From: Spongiibacter nanhainus | GTDB lineage: Bacteria > Pseudomonadota > Gammaproteobacteria > Pseudomonadales > Spongiibacteraceae | Reading direction: 5' to 3' | DNA length: 64,000 nt | NCBI RefSeq assembly: GCF_016132545.1 | Contig: NZ_CP066167.1 | Coordinates: forward strand, 1,701,001 to 1,765,000 | In this document: one piece after another, positions 17,908-27,311 of the stretch | Layout of the letters: each line of letters opens with the position of its first letter | Numbering within the stretch: position 1 is the first letter of the stretch | Notes under the pieces: generated by a model | What the model saw: the letters and a program-made list of their open reading frames with translations, nothing else | Databases searched by the model: none | Told to the model about the DNA's origin: nothing | Translations under genes and position numbers: made by a program

Positions 17908-19563
17908 ATGGCTGAAGAATCCACCAACGCGACTCCCGCACGCGGAGCACCGGTGAACAACGTTCTTGGTCAGCTGGCTAAGAATGACGTGTTGCGACAA
18001 TTGCTGATTTTGATTGGTATTGCGGCCAGCGTTGCGGTGGGCATGGCAGCGGTAATGTGGTCACAGGGAACTGACTACCGCACCTTGTATACCTCGGTGC
18101 CGCCCGAGCGTGCTGGCGCCATCGTCGAAGCGCTCGGCAATGCCGGTATCAAATACCGGATCCAAGATCCCACTGGCGCGATTCTGGTACCGTCGGATCG
18201 ACTTCACGAAGCGCGGATTAAACTCGCCTCCCAGGATGTGATGCGTGAAAGTGGCGGCATGGCAATGCTGGAGCAGGAGCAGGGCTTCGGTGTTAGCGAA
18301 TTTATGCAGTCCAAAAAATACCATTACGCGCTGGAGCAGGAGTTGGCCCGCACGGTAGAGAGCCTGCAGCAGGTCCGTCGTGCCCGGGTTCATTTGGCTA
18401 TTCCCAAAAGCTCGGTATTTATTCGTGATCGCAAGCCCCCCAGTGCATCGATTATGGTGGATATCTATCCCGGTAGCACTGTCGGCCCCAAGAACGTGGA
18501 CGCGATTATCAATTTAGTGGCCTCCAGTATCACCGGTATGAGCGCAGACAATGTGACGGTGGTGGACCAAAGTGGTCAGCAACTGCTGGCCTCCAAGCAG
18601 GGGGGGGATGAACTCTCTCTGAGCCAGCGACAATTTGCCTATCGCCAGGAGCTGGAGCGTGCCTACGAACAGCGCTTGTCTGAATTGTTGCGGCCGATCG
18701 CTGGGTCGGGACGGGTTCGCGTGCAAGTGGCGGCGGACGTAGATTTCTCCACCACTCAGGAGAGCCGCGAGAGCTGGAACCCTGAAGGTCAGGTGGTGCG
18801 CAGCGAGCAGATCGAAGAGAACAATGTCAGCAAGCAGCCCGCTGCAGCCAGTGGGGTGCCAGGGGCGCTCAGTAATCAGCCCGTCGTCGCTCAGGAAGCT
18901 GAAGAAAACGAAGAAAACACTCGTACCGGTAGCCGCTCGGTGACGCGCAATTACGAAATCGAGCGGGTACTGAATTACAGCACCAGTCCCACAGGTAGTA
19001 TCCGCCGCCTTTCCGTGGCGGTGCTGGTAGACAGCGGACGCAGCCTGGGTGATGCAGGGGAATCAGTGTCTGATGCCGGTGCCGACACCGTCAGTCAGGA
19101 AGAACTGGACCGGCTGACCCTGCTGGTGAAAGACGCGGTGGGCTTTGAGGAGGCTCGGGGCGATCGGGTTACAGTGATTGCCGCTGACTTCCGCGATACC
19201 ACCACGTTTACTGAAAGCGAAGCGCCGGGATTCTGGGAACAGCCTTGGTTTGCCAATCTGATTCGCCAGTCTCTGGCTGGGGTCGGCGTGTTATTCATTG
19301 TCTTTGCCATCTTGCGACCGGGTATGCGTTCTCTGCTGAGCGCATCCAGTGGCGGGAGCCGGGCAGGTGGAGGCGGACACTCGCACCTCGACGGCGAATA
19401 TCTACCCCAGCCTATTGCCGCCCTCGGAGCCCCAAGTGATAACGCCGCGTCGCCCGTACCGGGGACCGGCTTGGACCACCATGTCGGCGAAGTGAGAAAT
19501 GCGGTAGATCAAGACCCGCGACGGGTCGCCCAAGTGGTAACCCGTTGGGTGTCGGAAGAGTAG
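17908..19563 (+). CDS. fliF: Flagellar MS-ring protein FliF
   Basis: FliF forms the MS ring in the inner membrane, the base on which the rod, C ring and export gate assemble. The 551-aa product has two membrane segments, near residues 32-51 (LLILIGIAASVAVGMAAVMW) and 450-470 (LAGVGVLFIVFAILRPGM). Between them is a periplasmic region with the secretin-like ring-building motif (ARVHLAIPKSSVFIRDRKPP, about residues 155-175, followed by SASIMVDIYPG). The C-terminal tail that binds FliG ends in RRVAQVVTRWVSEE. The length is in the normal range. Confidence 0.96.
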   Translation: MAEESTNATPARGAPVNNVLGQLAKNDVLRQLLILIGIAASVAVGMAAVMWSQGTDYRTLYTSVPPERAGAIVEALGNAGIKYRIQDPTGAILVPSDRLHEARIKLASQDVMRESGGMAMLEQEQGFGVSEFMQSKKYHYALEQELARTVESLQQVRRARVHLAIPKSSVFIRDRKPPSASIMVDIYPGSTVGPKNVDAIINLVASSITGMSADNVTVVDQSGQQLLASKQGGDELSLSQRQFAYRQELERAYEQRLSELLRPIAGSGRVRVQVAADVDFSTTQESRESWNPEGQVVRSEQIEENNVSKQPAAASGVPGALSNQPVVAQEAEENEENTRTGSRSVTRNYEIERVLNYSTSPTGSIRRLSVAVLVDSGRSLGDAGESVSDAGADTVSQEELDRLTLLVKDAVGFEEARGDRVTVIAADFRDTTTFTESEAPGFWEQPWFANLIRQSLAGVGVLFIVFAILRPGMRSLLSASSGGSRAGGGGHSHLDGEYLPQPIAALGAPSDNAASPVPGTGLDHHVGEVRNAVDQDPRRVAQVVTRWVSEE

Positions 19564-19612
19564 TGTTAGCAATTTATACGTTGTTGGCAATTGAGACGAG
19601 GAGCAAGCTTCA

Positions 19613-20638
19613 ATGGCGCAGGCACAAATGGCAGCACAGGGACAGCCCGCTGTGAACGGTAGCGAGAAAGCCGCATTGTTGTTGTTGATGTTGGGAGAGG
19701 AGCACGCCTCTAAAGTGTTGCAGCACCTCCCCGCCAACCAGGTGGAACGTATCGGCACCGCTATGGCGGGTATCGGTCGGGTGGATAACCAGCGCGCCCA
19801 AACGGTGATGAAGGATTTTCGCGATGCGATTCAGACTGAGACCTCGCTGGGTGTGGGCGTGCAGGGCTATTTGCGCCGTTTGTTGACAGGCGCCCTGGGG
19901 GAGCAGAGCGGTGCTACGTTGGCCGATCGCGTGCTGGGTGCGGAGGAAAACCGCGACATGGAGAGCCTGCGCTGGTTGGAGCCCGAAGCGCTGGTCGGCA
20001 TCCTCAAAGATGAGCACCCCCAGATCATAGCGATCACCCTGGCTCACTTGGAAAAAGAGCAAGCCGCAAAAGTGCTCAAGCTGTTTCCCAATGAGCAGCA
20101 GGAGAACATTGTCTATCGCATTGCCAATATGAAAACCATTCCCGAGGCAGCGATGTCGCAGCTACAAAAAATGCTGCAGAAAAAGCTCTCCGTATCCACG
20201 TCCTTTAAAAGCCGGAATGTCGATGGTGCGGCTACCGTTGCCGATATTATCAATGGCCTGGATGCCGAGACCGAGACAAGAATCCTGGAGCGGCTGGCAC
20301 AAGACGACGAAGCACTGTCTACCCGGATTCAAGAGCTGATGTTTGTCTTCAGCAACCTGCTGGGCATCTCAGACCGGGGAATACAGGTACTTCTTCGAGA
20401 GGTCTCCTCCGATAAACTGCCCGTGGCCTTGAAGGGAGCCGACCCTGAGGTGAAGGAAAAAATTATGGGCAACATGTCCAAACGGGCGAGAGAGATGCTC
20501 GAGGAAGACATGGAGACCCGCGGCCCCGTTAAAATCAGTGAAGTGGAAGAAGCCCAGCGGGAAATATTGGAAACCGCCAAGAAGCTGGCGGAAGCCGGTC
20601 AGATTGATCTGGGCAAGGGCGGCGATGAGTATCTCTAG
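19613..20638 (+). CDS. fliG: Flagellar motor switch protein FliG
   Basis: FliG is the rotor protein that receives torque from the stator. The 341-aa product has the N-terminal FliF-binding part (EKAALLLLMLGEEHASKVLQ), the middle EHPQ motif (about residues 134-137, DEHPQIIAITLAHLEKEQAA) and the C-terminal charged torque helix region (RGIQVLLREVSSDKLPVALK, about residues 254-273). The stop overlaps the GTG start of fliH by one base (TAGTG). Confidence 0.96.
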   Translation: MAQAQMAAQGQPAVNGSEKAALLLLMLGEEHASKVLQHLPANQVERIGTAMAGIGRVDNQRAQTVMKDFRDAIQTETSLGVGVQGYLRRLLTGALGEQSGATLADRVLGAEENRDMESLRWLEPEALVGILKDEHPQIIAITLAHLEKEQAAKVLKLFPNEQQENIVYRIANMKTIPEAAMSQLQKMLQKKLSVSTSFKSRNVDGAATVADIINGLDAETETRILERLAQDDEALSTRIQELMFVFSNLLGISDRGIQVLLREVSSDKLPVALKGADPEVKEKIMGNMSKRAREMLEEDMETRGPVKISEVEEAQREILETAKKLAEAGQIDLGKGGDEYL

Positions 20639-21396
20639 TGGCCGTATTGGGAGCTGCAAGCACCGTGTTTGAACCTTATCGCCCTCGCAAACTCGATGTT
20701 GCCGAGGCGGAGCCCAGCGAGTCTGCGCTGCCGTCCAGTGACTACAGCCACTGGCAGCCCCATGATCTGGGCAATGGCGCGGCATTCAGCAACAGTGACG
20801 GTGACAGGTCCCACGACAGGGAACATGGCCAGCTGCGAGAAGATGCCTATGAAGAGGGCTTTCAACAAGGTCTGGCCGATGGTCAAAAACAGGCCCGCGA
20901 GCTATTGGCGCAGCAGACCCAACAGTTGCAGTCGGCTATGTCGGCGCTGCGTGAGCCGGCCCGTTGGATTGACCATCAATTGGAGTCAGAATTGCTGTCT
21001 CTGACTTTAAACCTCGCTCAGCAGCTACTCAGACAGCACATCGACACCGATCCCGAGCGTTTGCTCCATATCATCAAAGAAGCGGTGTCGCGTCTGCCTG
21101 TCACCAACAATACCCTGACAATCAATCTCAATCCGGTGGATTACGCTCTGCTGCAGCAGCTAGGTCAAGACGGCGATAGCGATAGTGGAATAAGCCTGGA
21201 TCCAAGTTGGCAACTGGTGGAAGACGCCAGTGTCAGTCCTGGCGGCAGCGTAATTCACAGCGGTGACTCACTTATCGACGACACGGTGGAAAACCGCTTG
21301 GCCGGCTTGGTGGAGAGAATGCTGCAGTCCGACAGCGCAGTATCAGAGTCCCCCAAAGACCTACAGAGTCATGATGAGGAAAGTAATCATGGCTAG
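20638..21396 (+). CDS. fliH: Flagellar assembly protein FliH
   Basis: FliH is the peripheral-stalk-like regulator of the export ATPase FliI. The 252-aa product starts at a GTG that overlaps the fliG stop. The N-terminal third is polar and disordered. Residues about 70-110 contain the G/A-x-x-x-G helix pattern ([20 protein letters not shown]), and the C-terminal part matches the V-ATPase E-subunit-like domain ([20 protein letters not shown]). Its last 8 bases overlap the fliI start (ATGGCTAG). Confidence 0.9.
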   Translation: MAVLGAASTVFEPYRPRKLDVAEAEPSESALPSSDYSHWQPHDLGNGAAFSNSDGDRSHDREHGQLREDAYEEGFQQGLADGQKQARELLAQQTQQLQSAMSALREPARWIDHQLESELLSLTLNLAQQLLRQHIDTDPERLLHIIKEAVSRLPVTNNTLTINLNPVDYALLQQLGQDGDSDSGISLDPSWQLVEDASVSPGGSVIHSGDSLIDDTVENRLAGLVERMLQSDSAVSESPKDLQSHDEESNHG

Positions 21397-22735
21397 CCCC
21401 GCTATGACTCTTCAGGAACGCTTTGCGCAATATGGCGCCAATATCCTCGAACCGGTGATGCCCGTGGTGGAGGGGCAGTTAAAGCGTATCGTGGGCACGA
21501 TGCTCGAAGCTGTTGGGTGCAAGGCAGCGGTGGGCAGCTACTGTAAAGTGGCCACCACAGACGGCAGCTTCCTCGAGGCAGAAGTCGTGGGCTTTTCCGG
21601 CGACAGTATGTTGTTGATGCCCACTGGCGAATTGCGCGGCGTGATGCCGAATGCGCGGGTTATTCCCCTAGACAAAGGTTCTGACGTCGATATTGGCAAT
21701 GGGCTGCTGGGCAGGGTTATCGATGCCGCCGGTAAACCCCTGGACGGGTTGGGGCCCATCGCAGGTGGTCAAAGCCGCAGTTTGAGTGGTACGCCGATCA
21801 ACCCGCTGTCGCGACAACCGATTAGAGAGCCCCTGGATGTCGGCGTTAGAGCCATCAATGCGCTACTGACAGTGGGCCGCGGTCAGCGTTTGGGGCTATT
21901 TGCCGGTAGCGGCGTGGGTAAAAGTGTATTGCTGGGCATGATGACTCGCTTTACTGAAGCCGATGTTGTTGTCGTCGGCCTTATCGGTGAGCGGGGCCGG
22001 GAAGTGAAGGAGTTTATAGACGGCATTCTCGGCCGGGAAGGTCTGCGCCGGGCTGTGGTGGTGGCTACCCCCGCCGACCACCCACCGCTGATGCGTATGC
22101 GGGGTGCGAGTTTGGCGACCACCATCGCCGAGCACTTTCGGGATCAGGGTAAACAGGTGTTATTACTAATGGATTCCCTGACCCGCTTCGCGCAAGCTCA
22201 ACGTGAGATTGCATTGGCGACAGGTGAGCCGCCAGCTACCAAGGGTTACCCGCCCTCGGTGTTTGCCCGCTTACCTGCCCTGGTAGAGAGAGCTGGAAAC
22301 GGCGCTGCGGGAGGGGGCTCCATCACCGCGTTCTATACGGTTTTAGCCGAGGGCGATGACCAAAACGATCCGATTGTGGATTCGGCTCGAGCGATACTGG
22401 ATGGCCACATTGTTCTGTCGCGGTCGCTGGCAGATGCCGGACACTTTCCCGCCATTGATATCGAACGCTCGATCAGCCGGGCGATGAATGACATTACCGA
22501 CAAAGCCCACCGAGAAACAGTGCGGCGTTTTCGGCAGTTGTACTCGCTTTATCAGCAGAATCGCGACCTGATTACCATCGGGGCTTACCAGCGGGGTGCT
22601 GACCCCAGACTGGATGAGGCAGTGGCACAGTGGCCGCGGCTGCAAGGATTTCTGCAACAGGCCTTTGATGAGCGGGACACCTACGATCACTCCCTGGACA
22701 GCCTCAGCCAGGTGGTGGACGGAGAACACGCGTAA
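21389..22735 (+). CDS. fliI: Flagellum-specific ATPase FliI
   Basis: FliI is the hexameric ATPase of the flagellar type III export apparatus. The start at 21389 ([12 protein letters not shown], with AGGAAAG upstream and overlapping the fliH stop) gives 448 aa, the normal length; the open frame extends further upstream without family similarity. Walker [12 protein letters not shown] is at about residues 169-179, Walker B-type [20 protein letters not shown] near residue 258, and the family segment [20 protein letters not shown] follows. Confidence 0.96.
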   Translation: MASPAMTLQERFAQYGANILEPVMPVVEGQLKRIVGTMLEAVGCKAAVGSYCKVATTDGSFLEAEVVGFSGDSMLLMPTGELRGVMPNARVIPLDKGSDVDIGNGLLGRVIDAAGKPLDGLGPIAGGQSRSLSGTPINPLSRQPIREPLDVGVRAINALLTVGRGQRLGLFAGSGVGKSVLLGMMTRFTEADVVVVGLIGERGREVKEFIDGILGREGLRRAVVVATPADHPPLMRMRGASLATTIAEHFRDQGKQVLLLMDSLTRFAQAQREIALATGEPPATKGYPPSVFARLPALVERAGNGAAGGGSITAFYTVLAEGDDQNDPIVDSARAILDGHIVLSRSLADAGHFPAIDIERSISRAMNDITDKAHRETVRRFRQLYSLYQQNRDLITIGAYQRGADPRLDEAVAQWPRLQGFLQQAFDERDTYDHSLDSLSQVVDGEHA

Positions 22736-22746
22736 GGAGTGTGAGC

Positions 22747-23199
22747 ATGCCTGAACAAAAAAAATCCCAGCGCTTTGAAACTGTTCGCAATCTTGCCGAG
22801 ACTGAGGCGGATCGTTTGGCCAATGAGCTATCAGCCGCTCAGCAGGCCTGGCAGACCCAACACAATAAACTGGAAGAATTGCGTGCCTATTGCCGAGAGT
22901 ACGCCACAGGGCATCAGAGCGGTCAATTAATGGATCTTGCCGCTTTACAGTCCACCCAGCACTTCGTAGACCAATTGCGCCGGGCTATAGCGATGCAGGA
23001 GGCCACGGTGACCCGCCTGGCCGGCGAGCGGGATGCTGCCCGCAAAGCGTGGATGAAGGCGAGAAAGCACGCCTTGAGTATGGACACCCTGGTTGATCGC
23101 TACCAGCGGGAAGAGAAGCGTGAAGCCGACCGCCAGGAGCAAATCAGAAGTGATGACCTGGTCAATCAGCGTTTTGTTTGGTCTCAGCAGTCGGCCTAA
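22747..23199 (+). CDS. fliJ: Flagellar export protein FliJ
   Basis: FliJ is the coiled-coil stalk of the export ATPase, comparable to the gamma subunit of F-ATPase. I choose the ATG at 22747 (AAGGAG 7 nt upstream) over the GTG at 22741; this gives 150 aa. The sequence is almost entirely helical with heptad-like patterns (ETEADRLANELSAAQQAWQT) and few Gly or Pro residues. Position after fliI and length agree with FliJ. Confidence 0.9.
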   Translation: MPEQKKSQRFETVRNLAETEADRLANELSAAQQAWQTQHNKLEELRAYCREYATGHQSGQLMDLAALQSTQHFVDQLRRAIAMQEATVTRLAGERDAARKAWMKARKHALSMDTLVDRYQREEKREADRQEQIRSDDLVNQRFVWSQQSA

Positions 23200-23219
23200 G
23201 CCATCAGGCATTTAACGCA

Positions 23220-23236
23220 TGGCCTGGTTCTTGCCT
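23220..23236 (+). promoter_or_regulatory. Sigma54 promoter for fliK
   Basis: TGGCCTGGTTCTTGCC: GG at 23221-23222, ten bases, GC at 23233-23234, with a perfect TTGC -12 element and TGGCCT at -24. The predicted start is near 23246. The leader to the fliK ATG (23339) is AT-rich and holds a 13-bp tandem duplication at 23292-23317 (A-R-GTGGTTAAATW). Confidence 0.8.
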
Positions 23237-23338
23237 TAGTACATGTTAGAAAGTGGATTCTCTGCGGTTTATTAAAACTAACAAAGAATTTAAGTGGTTA
23301 AATTAGGTGGTTAAATATAGCCAAGTAGGTCATTGTAA

Positions 23339-25372
23339 ATGGCAACAGTATTCAGCTTAATGGGCCAATCTCCGGGCCGCACCAGTCAGGCAGGGAACAC
23401 TGCACAGCAAGGCCCAACTGCCTCAGAGAGCCCGCAAGGCCTGCCCTTCGGTGAAATATTGGCTTCCGGCAAAATGAAAGTGATCGCCGGTTCGCCAGGA
23501 GTCGGTGTCGCCGAAGGCGCGCCGTTCGGCGATGAAACATTTGCAGAGCCATTCACGGCGGTGCTGACTTCAGCGACCTCGGTGGAGTCCGAAACCCTAG
23601 ATGAGCTTACCACTCAAAGCGGCAGTACCTTGCCGCAAGACGGCGAGACCTTGCCGGATTCGATTTCTCTGCAACTGCCCCTGACATCAGTAGCTCCAAC
23701 TGAATCTCTGCCAGTGAGCTCCGAAACTGGACCGGGGCAGGTAGCCGTTCAACCCCAAAATATATCGGCGCAGCCTGTCGCGACTGAGGGCTCTGCACAT
23801 TCAAGCGCAACGACAGTAAGCAGTGAAGAAATGCTCGCCGCGGTGGTAGTAGGCGAAAGCACAGAAGAAGCAGTTAGTAAGGCCGCCGTGGAGCCTGAAA
23901 CAGCTGAAAATCGCGTTATGTCTAGGGCTGGGGAAAACTTGGCACCAGTTGCTCATCAGACGGCTCCCAATCCGACGAATACAGATCAGAGGAAAGCCCT
24001 GAACGGCTTGGTGGAAGATGGCGGTCGTAATGTTCCCCAAACTACTTTGGCAGAGGGAAAACAGTGGTCGAACTCGACGACACAGGATAGTTTGCCAAAA
24101 GATCCACGCGTTCATCGTAGTGCAGTGACAGATGGTGGCCGAGGTAATGAGCAATTAGCCTTAGCCCCAGAAAAACACGCAAAGTTATCGACGGCACCTG
24201 AGGATTCTATTGGAGATCCTCAAATTTCAAGCCGGGACTGGTCTGCCAGTAGTGGTCAGCCTTCGGTGGGTCTTGGTGGGCATGAGAATAAGCCAGCGTC
24301 CGAACTTCCCCTCGGTGTTGTAGAGCAGACTAATAAGTTTGCAAATGGCAGCAATGGGCAAACGGCGTCAGCCGCTGCAGCGAACAGAGCGATGGCAATG
24401 GAAGCGACAGGCCCGTCGCTGCCTCGGGAATCGGTCCCTGTTAACCATCCTCAAAATTCTGCCGCGATGGAGTCGGTGAACCGGAGCAGAGCTGATTCCG
24501 TGATCGCAGCAGCCCCAGCATCTCAGCAGGCCTACGCTAATGTGGTTCAGAAGCGCAGTGATACCGGCAAGGGGACCGTTACTCGAGAGAGTAGTGGAAC
24601 GCCTTCTGGCATGTTTGCCACTGATTCAATGCCGTCTCAGCGGGTAGCTGCAAATGGCGCCTCCGAAAATCGCCAGAACGCCCTTCAACAGGCGGGCATA
24701 ACAGCACAGAGCGCCAATATAGCCTCTGCGTCCGCCAGCGCTGGAGCCGACAATATTCAACGTTCAGCATCGGGGGCGAAAGACTTGGAATTCGTCTCGG
24801 TCAATAACGATGTCGAGACAGATAACCTGTTTAAGAACACCTTGTTGAGCACCAGCCAAGGTTCTGCATCGAGTGCAAAAGCTCTTCCTCAGCTGACGAT
24901 ATCTCAGCCTGTGGGTCAGTCCCCAGGGTGGGAGCAGGCCATGGCCAGTCGCATTGTGTGGATGGGCACACAGGGAGTCCAATCCGCCAATCTTACGTTG
25001 AATCCCCAGGACCTGGGGGCGATTCAGATTCAAGTTGACATCTCCGGTGATCAAGCCAATGTGCAATTCCAGGCGCAATCCGCAGAGACCTGTGACTTGA
25101 TTGAAAAACTCATGCCTCGCTTGAGTCACGCTCTGGAGGGCCAAGGTTTGAAGCTGGAAGATTCCAAGGTCACTCAGTTCACAGCCTCTCAGGATTTTTC
25201 CAGTGCTCAGCATACCGCTAATCAAAGCGCAGGACGTCAGGGCGGAGAGGGTACCCAGCAACAAAGTCGCCCGGGAGCAGCCAGTTCTAATCTGATGGGG
25301 CAAGAGCCCTCTGAGGAGCTGGTTCAGACCCTGGTTAATGAGAGCTCTGGCGGCGTGGATTATTACGCCTAA
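23339..25372 (+). CDS. fliK: Flagellar hook-length control protein FliK
   Basis: FliK measures hook length and switches export specificity through FlhB. The 677-aa product is at the long end of the family. The first about 520 residues are low-complexity, rich in Ser, Ala, Thr, Gln and Glu, as expected for the disordered ruler part. The C-terminal domain (about residues 540-630) has the conserved core LTLNPQDLGAIQIQVDISGD followed by QANVQFQAQSAETCDLIEKLMPRL. It has its own sigma54 promoter. Confidence 0.93.
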   Translation: MATVFSLMGQSPGRTSQAGNTAQQGPTASESPQGLPFGEILASGKMKVIAGSPGVGVAEGAPFGDETFAEPFTAVLTSATSVESETLDELTTQSGSTLPQDGETLPDSISLQLPLTSVAPTESLPVSSETGPGQVAVQPQNISAQPVATEGSAHSSATTVSSEEMLAAVVVGESTEEAVSKAAVEPETAENRVMSRAGENLAPVAHQTAPNPTNTDQRKALNGLVEDGGRNVPQTTLAEGKQWSNSTTQDSLPKDPRVHRSAVTDGGRGNEQLALAPEKHAKLSTAPEDSIGDPQISSRDWSASSGQPSVGLGGHENKPASELPLGVVEQTNKFANGSNGQTASAAAANRAMAMEATGPSLPRESVPVNHPQNSAAMESVNRSRADSVIAAAPASQQAYANVVQKRSDTGKGTVTRESSGTPSGMFATDSMPSQRVAANGASENRQNALQQAGITAQSANIASASASAGADNIQRSASGAKDLEFVSVNNDVETDNLFKNTLLSTSQGSASSAKALPQLTISQPVGQSPGWEQAMASRIVWMGTQGVQSANLTLNPQDLGAIQIQVDISGDQANVQFQAQSAETCDLIEKLMPRLSHALEGQGLKLEDSKVTQFTASQDFSSAQHTANQSAGRQGGEGTQQQSRPGAASSNLMGQEPSEELVQTLVNESSGGVDYYA

Positions 25373-25443
25373 GGCCCATTCCAATAGCGACGTAATTTTG
25401 GCGAAAAACTCATAAGTAACTGAAATAAAACAATAAAATATAG

Positions 25444-25460
25444 TGGCATAGCTCTTGCTC
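25444..25460 (+). promoter_or_regulatory. Sigma54 promoter for the fliLMNOPQR-flhB operon
   Basis: TGGCATAGCTCTTGCT: GG at 25445-25446, ten bases, GC at 25457-25458, with a consensus TTGCT -12 element. The predicted start is near 25470. Just downstream, 25477-25496 holds a short ACCG...CGGT stem followed by seven T, a weak attenuator-like pattern. Confidence 0.82.
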
Positions 25461-25503
25461 AAACCAGTCTAACGATACCGTTTTAGCGGTTTTTTTGGCA
25501 CCC

Positions 25504-25998
25504 ATGCCACAGGCTGAGTTGAGCGAGAGTTCGCCGAATATGAAAACCAAGATTATTCTGATTATCGCGGTCGTCCTTCTGGTTGCGGGCGCTGCTGGTG
25601 CCACGTGGTGGTTTACCCGGCCCGCTCCCGAAGCAGCAGTGGCTGAGGGGGATCAAGCGCCGGCACCCGCGGAGGTGGAGAAGCCCCTCTATATCGCGCT
25701 GGAACCCAACTTCGTTGTCAACCTCCAGAACGAGCGCTCCATGCGCTTTCTTATGGTGGAGGTGCAGCTCATGACTCGAAAAGAGCCGGTGATAACTGCA
25801 GTAGAGGAGTTCGAACCGCGACTCCGCCATGAGCTCATCATGCTGTTCAGTAAGCAAACCCGAGACGCGGTGTCATCCGCCGAGTCTCGTGACGCGCTGA
25901 TATCCGAAACTCTCGATACCGTAAACCGCGTTCTCACTGAAGAGCGGGGCAAGGGCGGTGTCGAGGCGGTGTACTTTACTAAATTTGTGATGCAGTAG
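25504..25998 (+). CDS. fliL: Flagellar basal body-associated protein FliL
   Basis: FliL is a single-pass inner-membrane protein around the stator that supports motor function. From the ATG at 25504 it has 164 aa; the ATG at 25540 (MKTKIILIIAVVLL, GAGAG about 10 nt upstream) is also possible and would give 152 aa. The membrane segment is about residues 15-32. The periplasmic FliL domain contains YIALEPNFVVNLQNERSMRF followed by LMVEVQLMTR and ends LTEERGKGGVEAVYFTKFVM, typical of the family. It begins the fliLMNOPQR-flhB group. Confidence 0.9.
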   Translation: MPQAELSESSPNMKTKIILIIAVVLLVAGAAGATWWFTRPAPEAAVAEGDQAPAPAEVEKPLYIALEPNFVVNLQNERSMRFLMVEVQLMTRKEPVITAVEEFEPRLRHELIMLFSKQTRDAVSSAESRDALISETLDTVNRVLTEERGKGGVEAVYFTKFVMQ

Positions 25999-26008
25999 GA
26001 GCTGACTG

Positions 26009-26956
26009 ATGGCGGGCGTACTGGATCCGGAAGAAATCGAAGCCTTGATGGCCGGTAACGAATCGGGCGATCAGAGCGATGGTAAGTATAACCTGGCGCG
26101 TCAGGACTACGCTGTCCAGCGCTTAATCCCGACGCTGTCCATGATTCAGTCTCAATTTGCCAGTGCGGCGCGGGACCGGCTTCGTGAATTTATTCCCGGC
26201 ATCGACTCAGTGCGCACCGACCGCATTACGGTGATGAAGTTTGATGAACTTCAGGGCTCGCTGGCCACACCGTGCAGCATTTCACTGATTTCAGGTGTGC
26301 CCCTGAGCGCAGGCTTGCTGATTGCTTTTGAGTCAGAGCTGGTTTTTCAACTGGTAGATCAATACTTCGGCGGCAACGGCTCGAACGTTGCCAATGACCG
26401 GGACCAACTCTCGGTGTCTGAAGCCAGTCTGATGGAATTGCTGCATCGAGCGTTGTTGGCTGACGTCGCAGACGCCTGGAAGACTGTGATCCGTGCAGAA
26501 ACTCAAATTGAAGACCTGCAGGACGACCCTCGCTTGCTGGAGGGCTTTCACGATTCAGACTCCATGGTGGCCACTCGTTTTGCTATTAGTTTTGGCGAGG
26601 TCTCCGGTGGTATGTGGTCTGTGGTGCCCTGGAGTGCCATTGAAGCGGTCAGGGACAGCCTGGGCGAAACCGGCAAGCCCAACACCTCCATCAGCAATGA
26701 GCATTGGCTTGGTGCGATTGAGGAGGGCCTGGATGTCACTCGACTGGATTTGGCTGCGGTGCTAGTGGATACCCGTATGCCGCTGCGCCGGGTATCCCAG
26801 TGGCAGGTTGGCGATGTGCTGCCGCTGAAATCTCCCGATGACGTGCAATTACGCATCGACGGCCGCACTTATTTGCTCGGTCGCTTCGGTGTGCAGGACG
26901 GCCAGAATGCCGTGTCAGTTGTCGGCCTGGCTAGCCAGGGGAGCAATAAAACATGA
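26009..26956 (+). CDS. fliM: Flagellar motor switch protein FliM (divergent)
   Basis: FliM is the middle C-ring protein that binds CheY-P. The 315-aa product has the N-terminal CheY-binding motif in the form VLDPEEIEALMAG (residues 4-16), the CheC/FliM middle domain (VRTDRITVMKFDELQGSLAT, about residues 68-87) and a C-terminal SpoA domain (QVGDVLPLKSPDDVQLRIDG). It is somewhat shorter and more divergent than enteric FliM. A TAGGAG site precedes the ATG. The stop overlaps a tiny ORF (26953-27039). Confidence 0.92.
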   Translation: MAGVLDPEEIEALMAGNESGDQSDGKYNLARQDYAVQRLIPTLSMIQSQFASAARDRLREFIPGIDSVRTDRITVMKFDELQGSLATPCSISLISGVPLSAGLLIAFESELVFQLVDQYFGGNGSNVANDRDQLSVSEASLMELLHRALLADVADAWKTVIRAETQIEDLQDDPRLLEGFHDSDSMVATRFAISFGEVSGGMWSVVPWSAIEAVRDSLGETGKPNTSISNEHWLGAIEEGLDVTRLDLAAVLVDTRMPLRRVSQWQVGDVLPLKSPDDVQLRIDGRTYLLGRFGVQDGQNAVSVVGLASQGSNKT

Positions 26957-27039
26957 ATGAAACTTTGAACGCCGGGTGGGCGATTGCCACCCAAAACCGT
27001 ATTTCCTTCACCCAATGTGCAGGGGGCAGTGAACAATGA
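26953..27039 (+). CDS. Possible 28-aa coupling ORF between fliM and fliN
   Basis: A micro-ORF exactly bridges the 79-bp gap: its ATG overlaps the fliM stop as ATGA, and its TGA overlaps the fliN ATG as ATGA. The peptide begins MNETLNAGWAIATQ and ends CAGGSEQ. I recognise no family. It could keep ribosomes moving from fliM to fliN. It could also be what remains of the N-terminal extension that longer FliN proteins carry, since the present FliN is core-only. Confidence 0.35.
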   Translation: MNETLNAGWAIATQNRISFTQCAGGSEQ

Positions 27040-27311
27040 GCGGCGATATGAGCCTCGACATGATCATGGACGTCAACGTCAATGTATCGGTGGAAGTTGG
27101 TCGGACCAAGATGAGTATCCGGGATCTCCGGCAGTTGAACCAGGGCGCCATTATTGAGTTGGATCGTGCCGCCGGAACGCCGCTGGATGTTCTCGTCAAC
27201 GGCACCCTGGTTGCCCGTGGTGAAATTGTAGTGGTAAAGGACAAGTTCGGCATCATGCTTACTGAGGTAGCGAATCAGAGCGATCGGATTGCACACGGAG
27301 ATGAAGAGTGA
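27036..27311 (+). CDS. fliN: Flagellar motor switch protein FliN (short, core only)
   Basis: FliN forms the base of the C ring. This 91-aa product is almost only the SpoA domain: DVNVNVSVEVGRTKMSIRDL (about residues 12-31) followed by RQLNQGAIIELDRAAGTPLDVLVNG, ending with VVVKDKFGIMLTEV. Enteric and pseudomonad FliN have an extra N-terminal tail of about 40-50 residues, absent here. AGGGGG lies about 10 nt before the ATG. The stop overlaps the fliO GTG as GTGA. Confidence 0.93.
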   Translation: MSGDMSLDMIMDVNVNVSVEVGRTKMSIRDLRQLNQGAIIELDRAAGTPLDVLVNGTLVARGEIVVVKDKFGIMLTEVANQSDRIAHGDEE

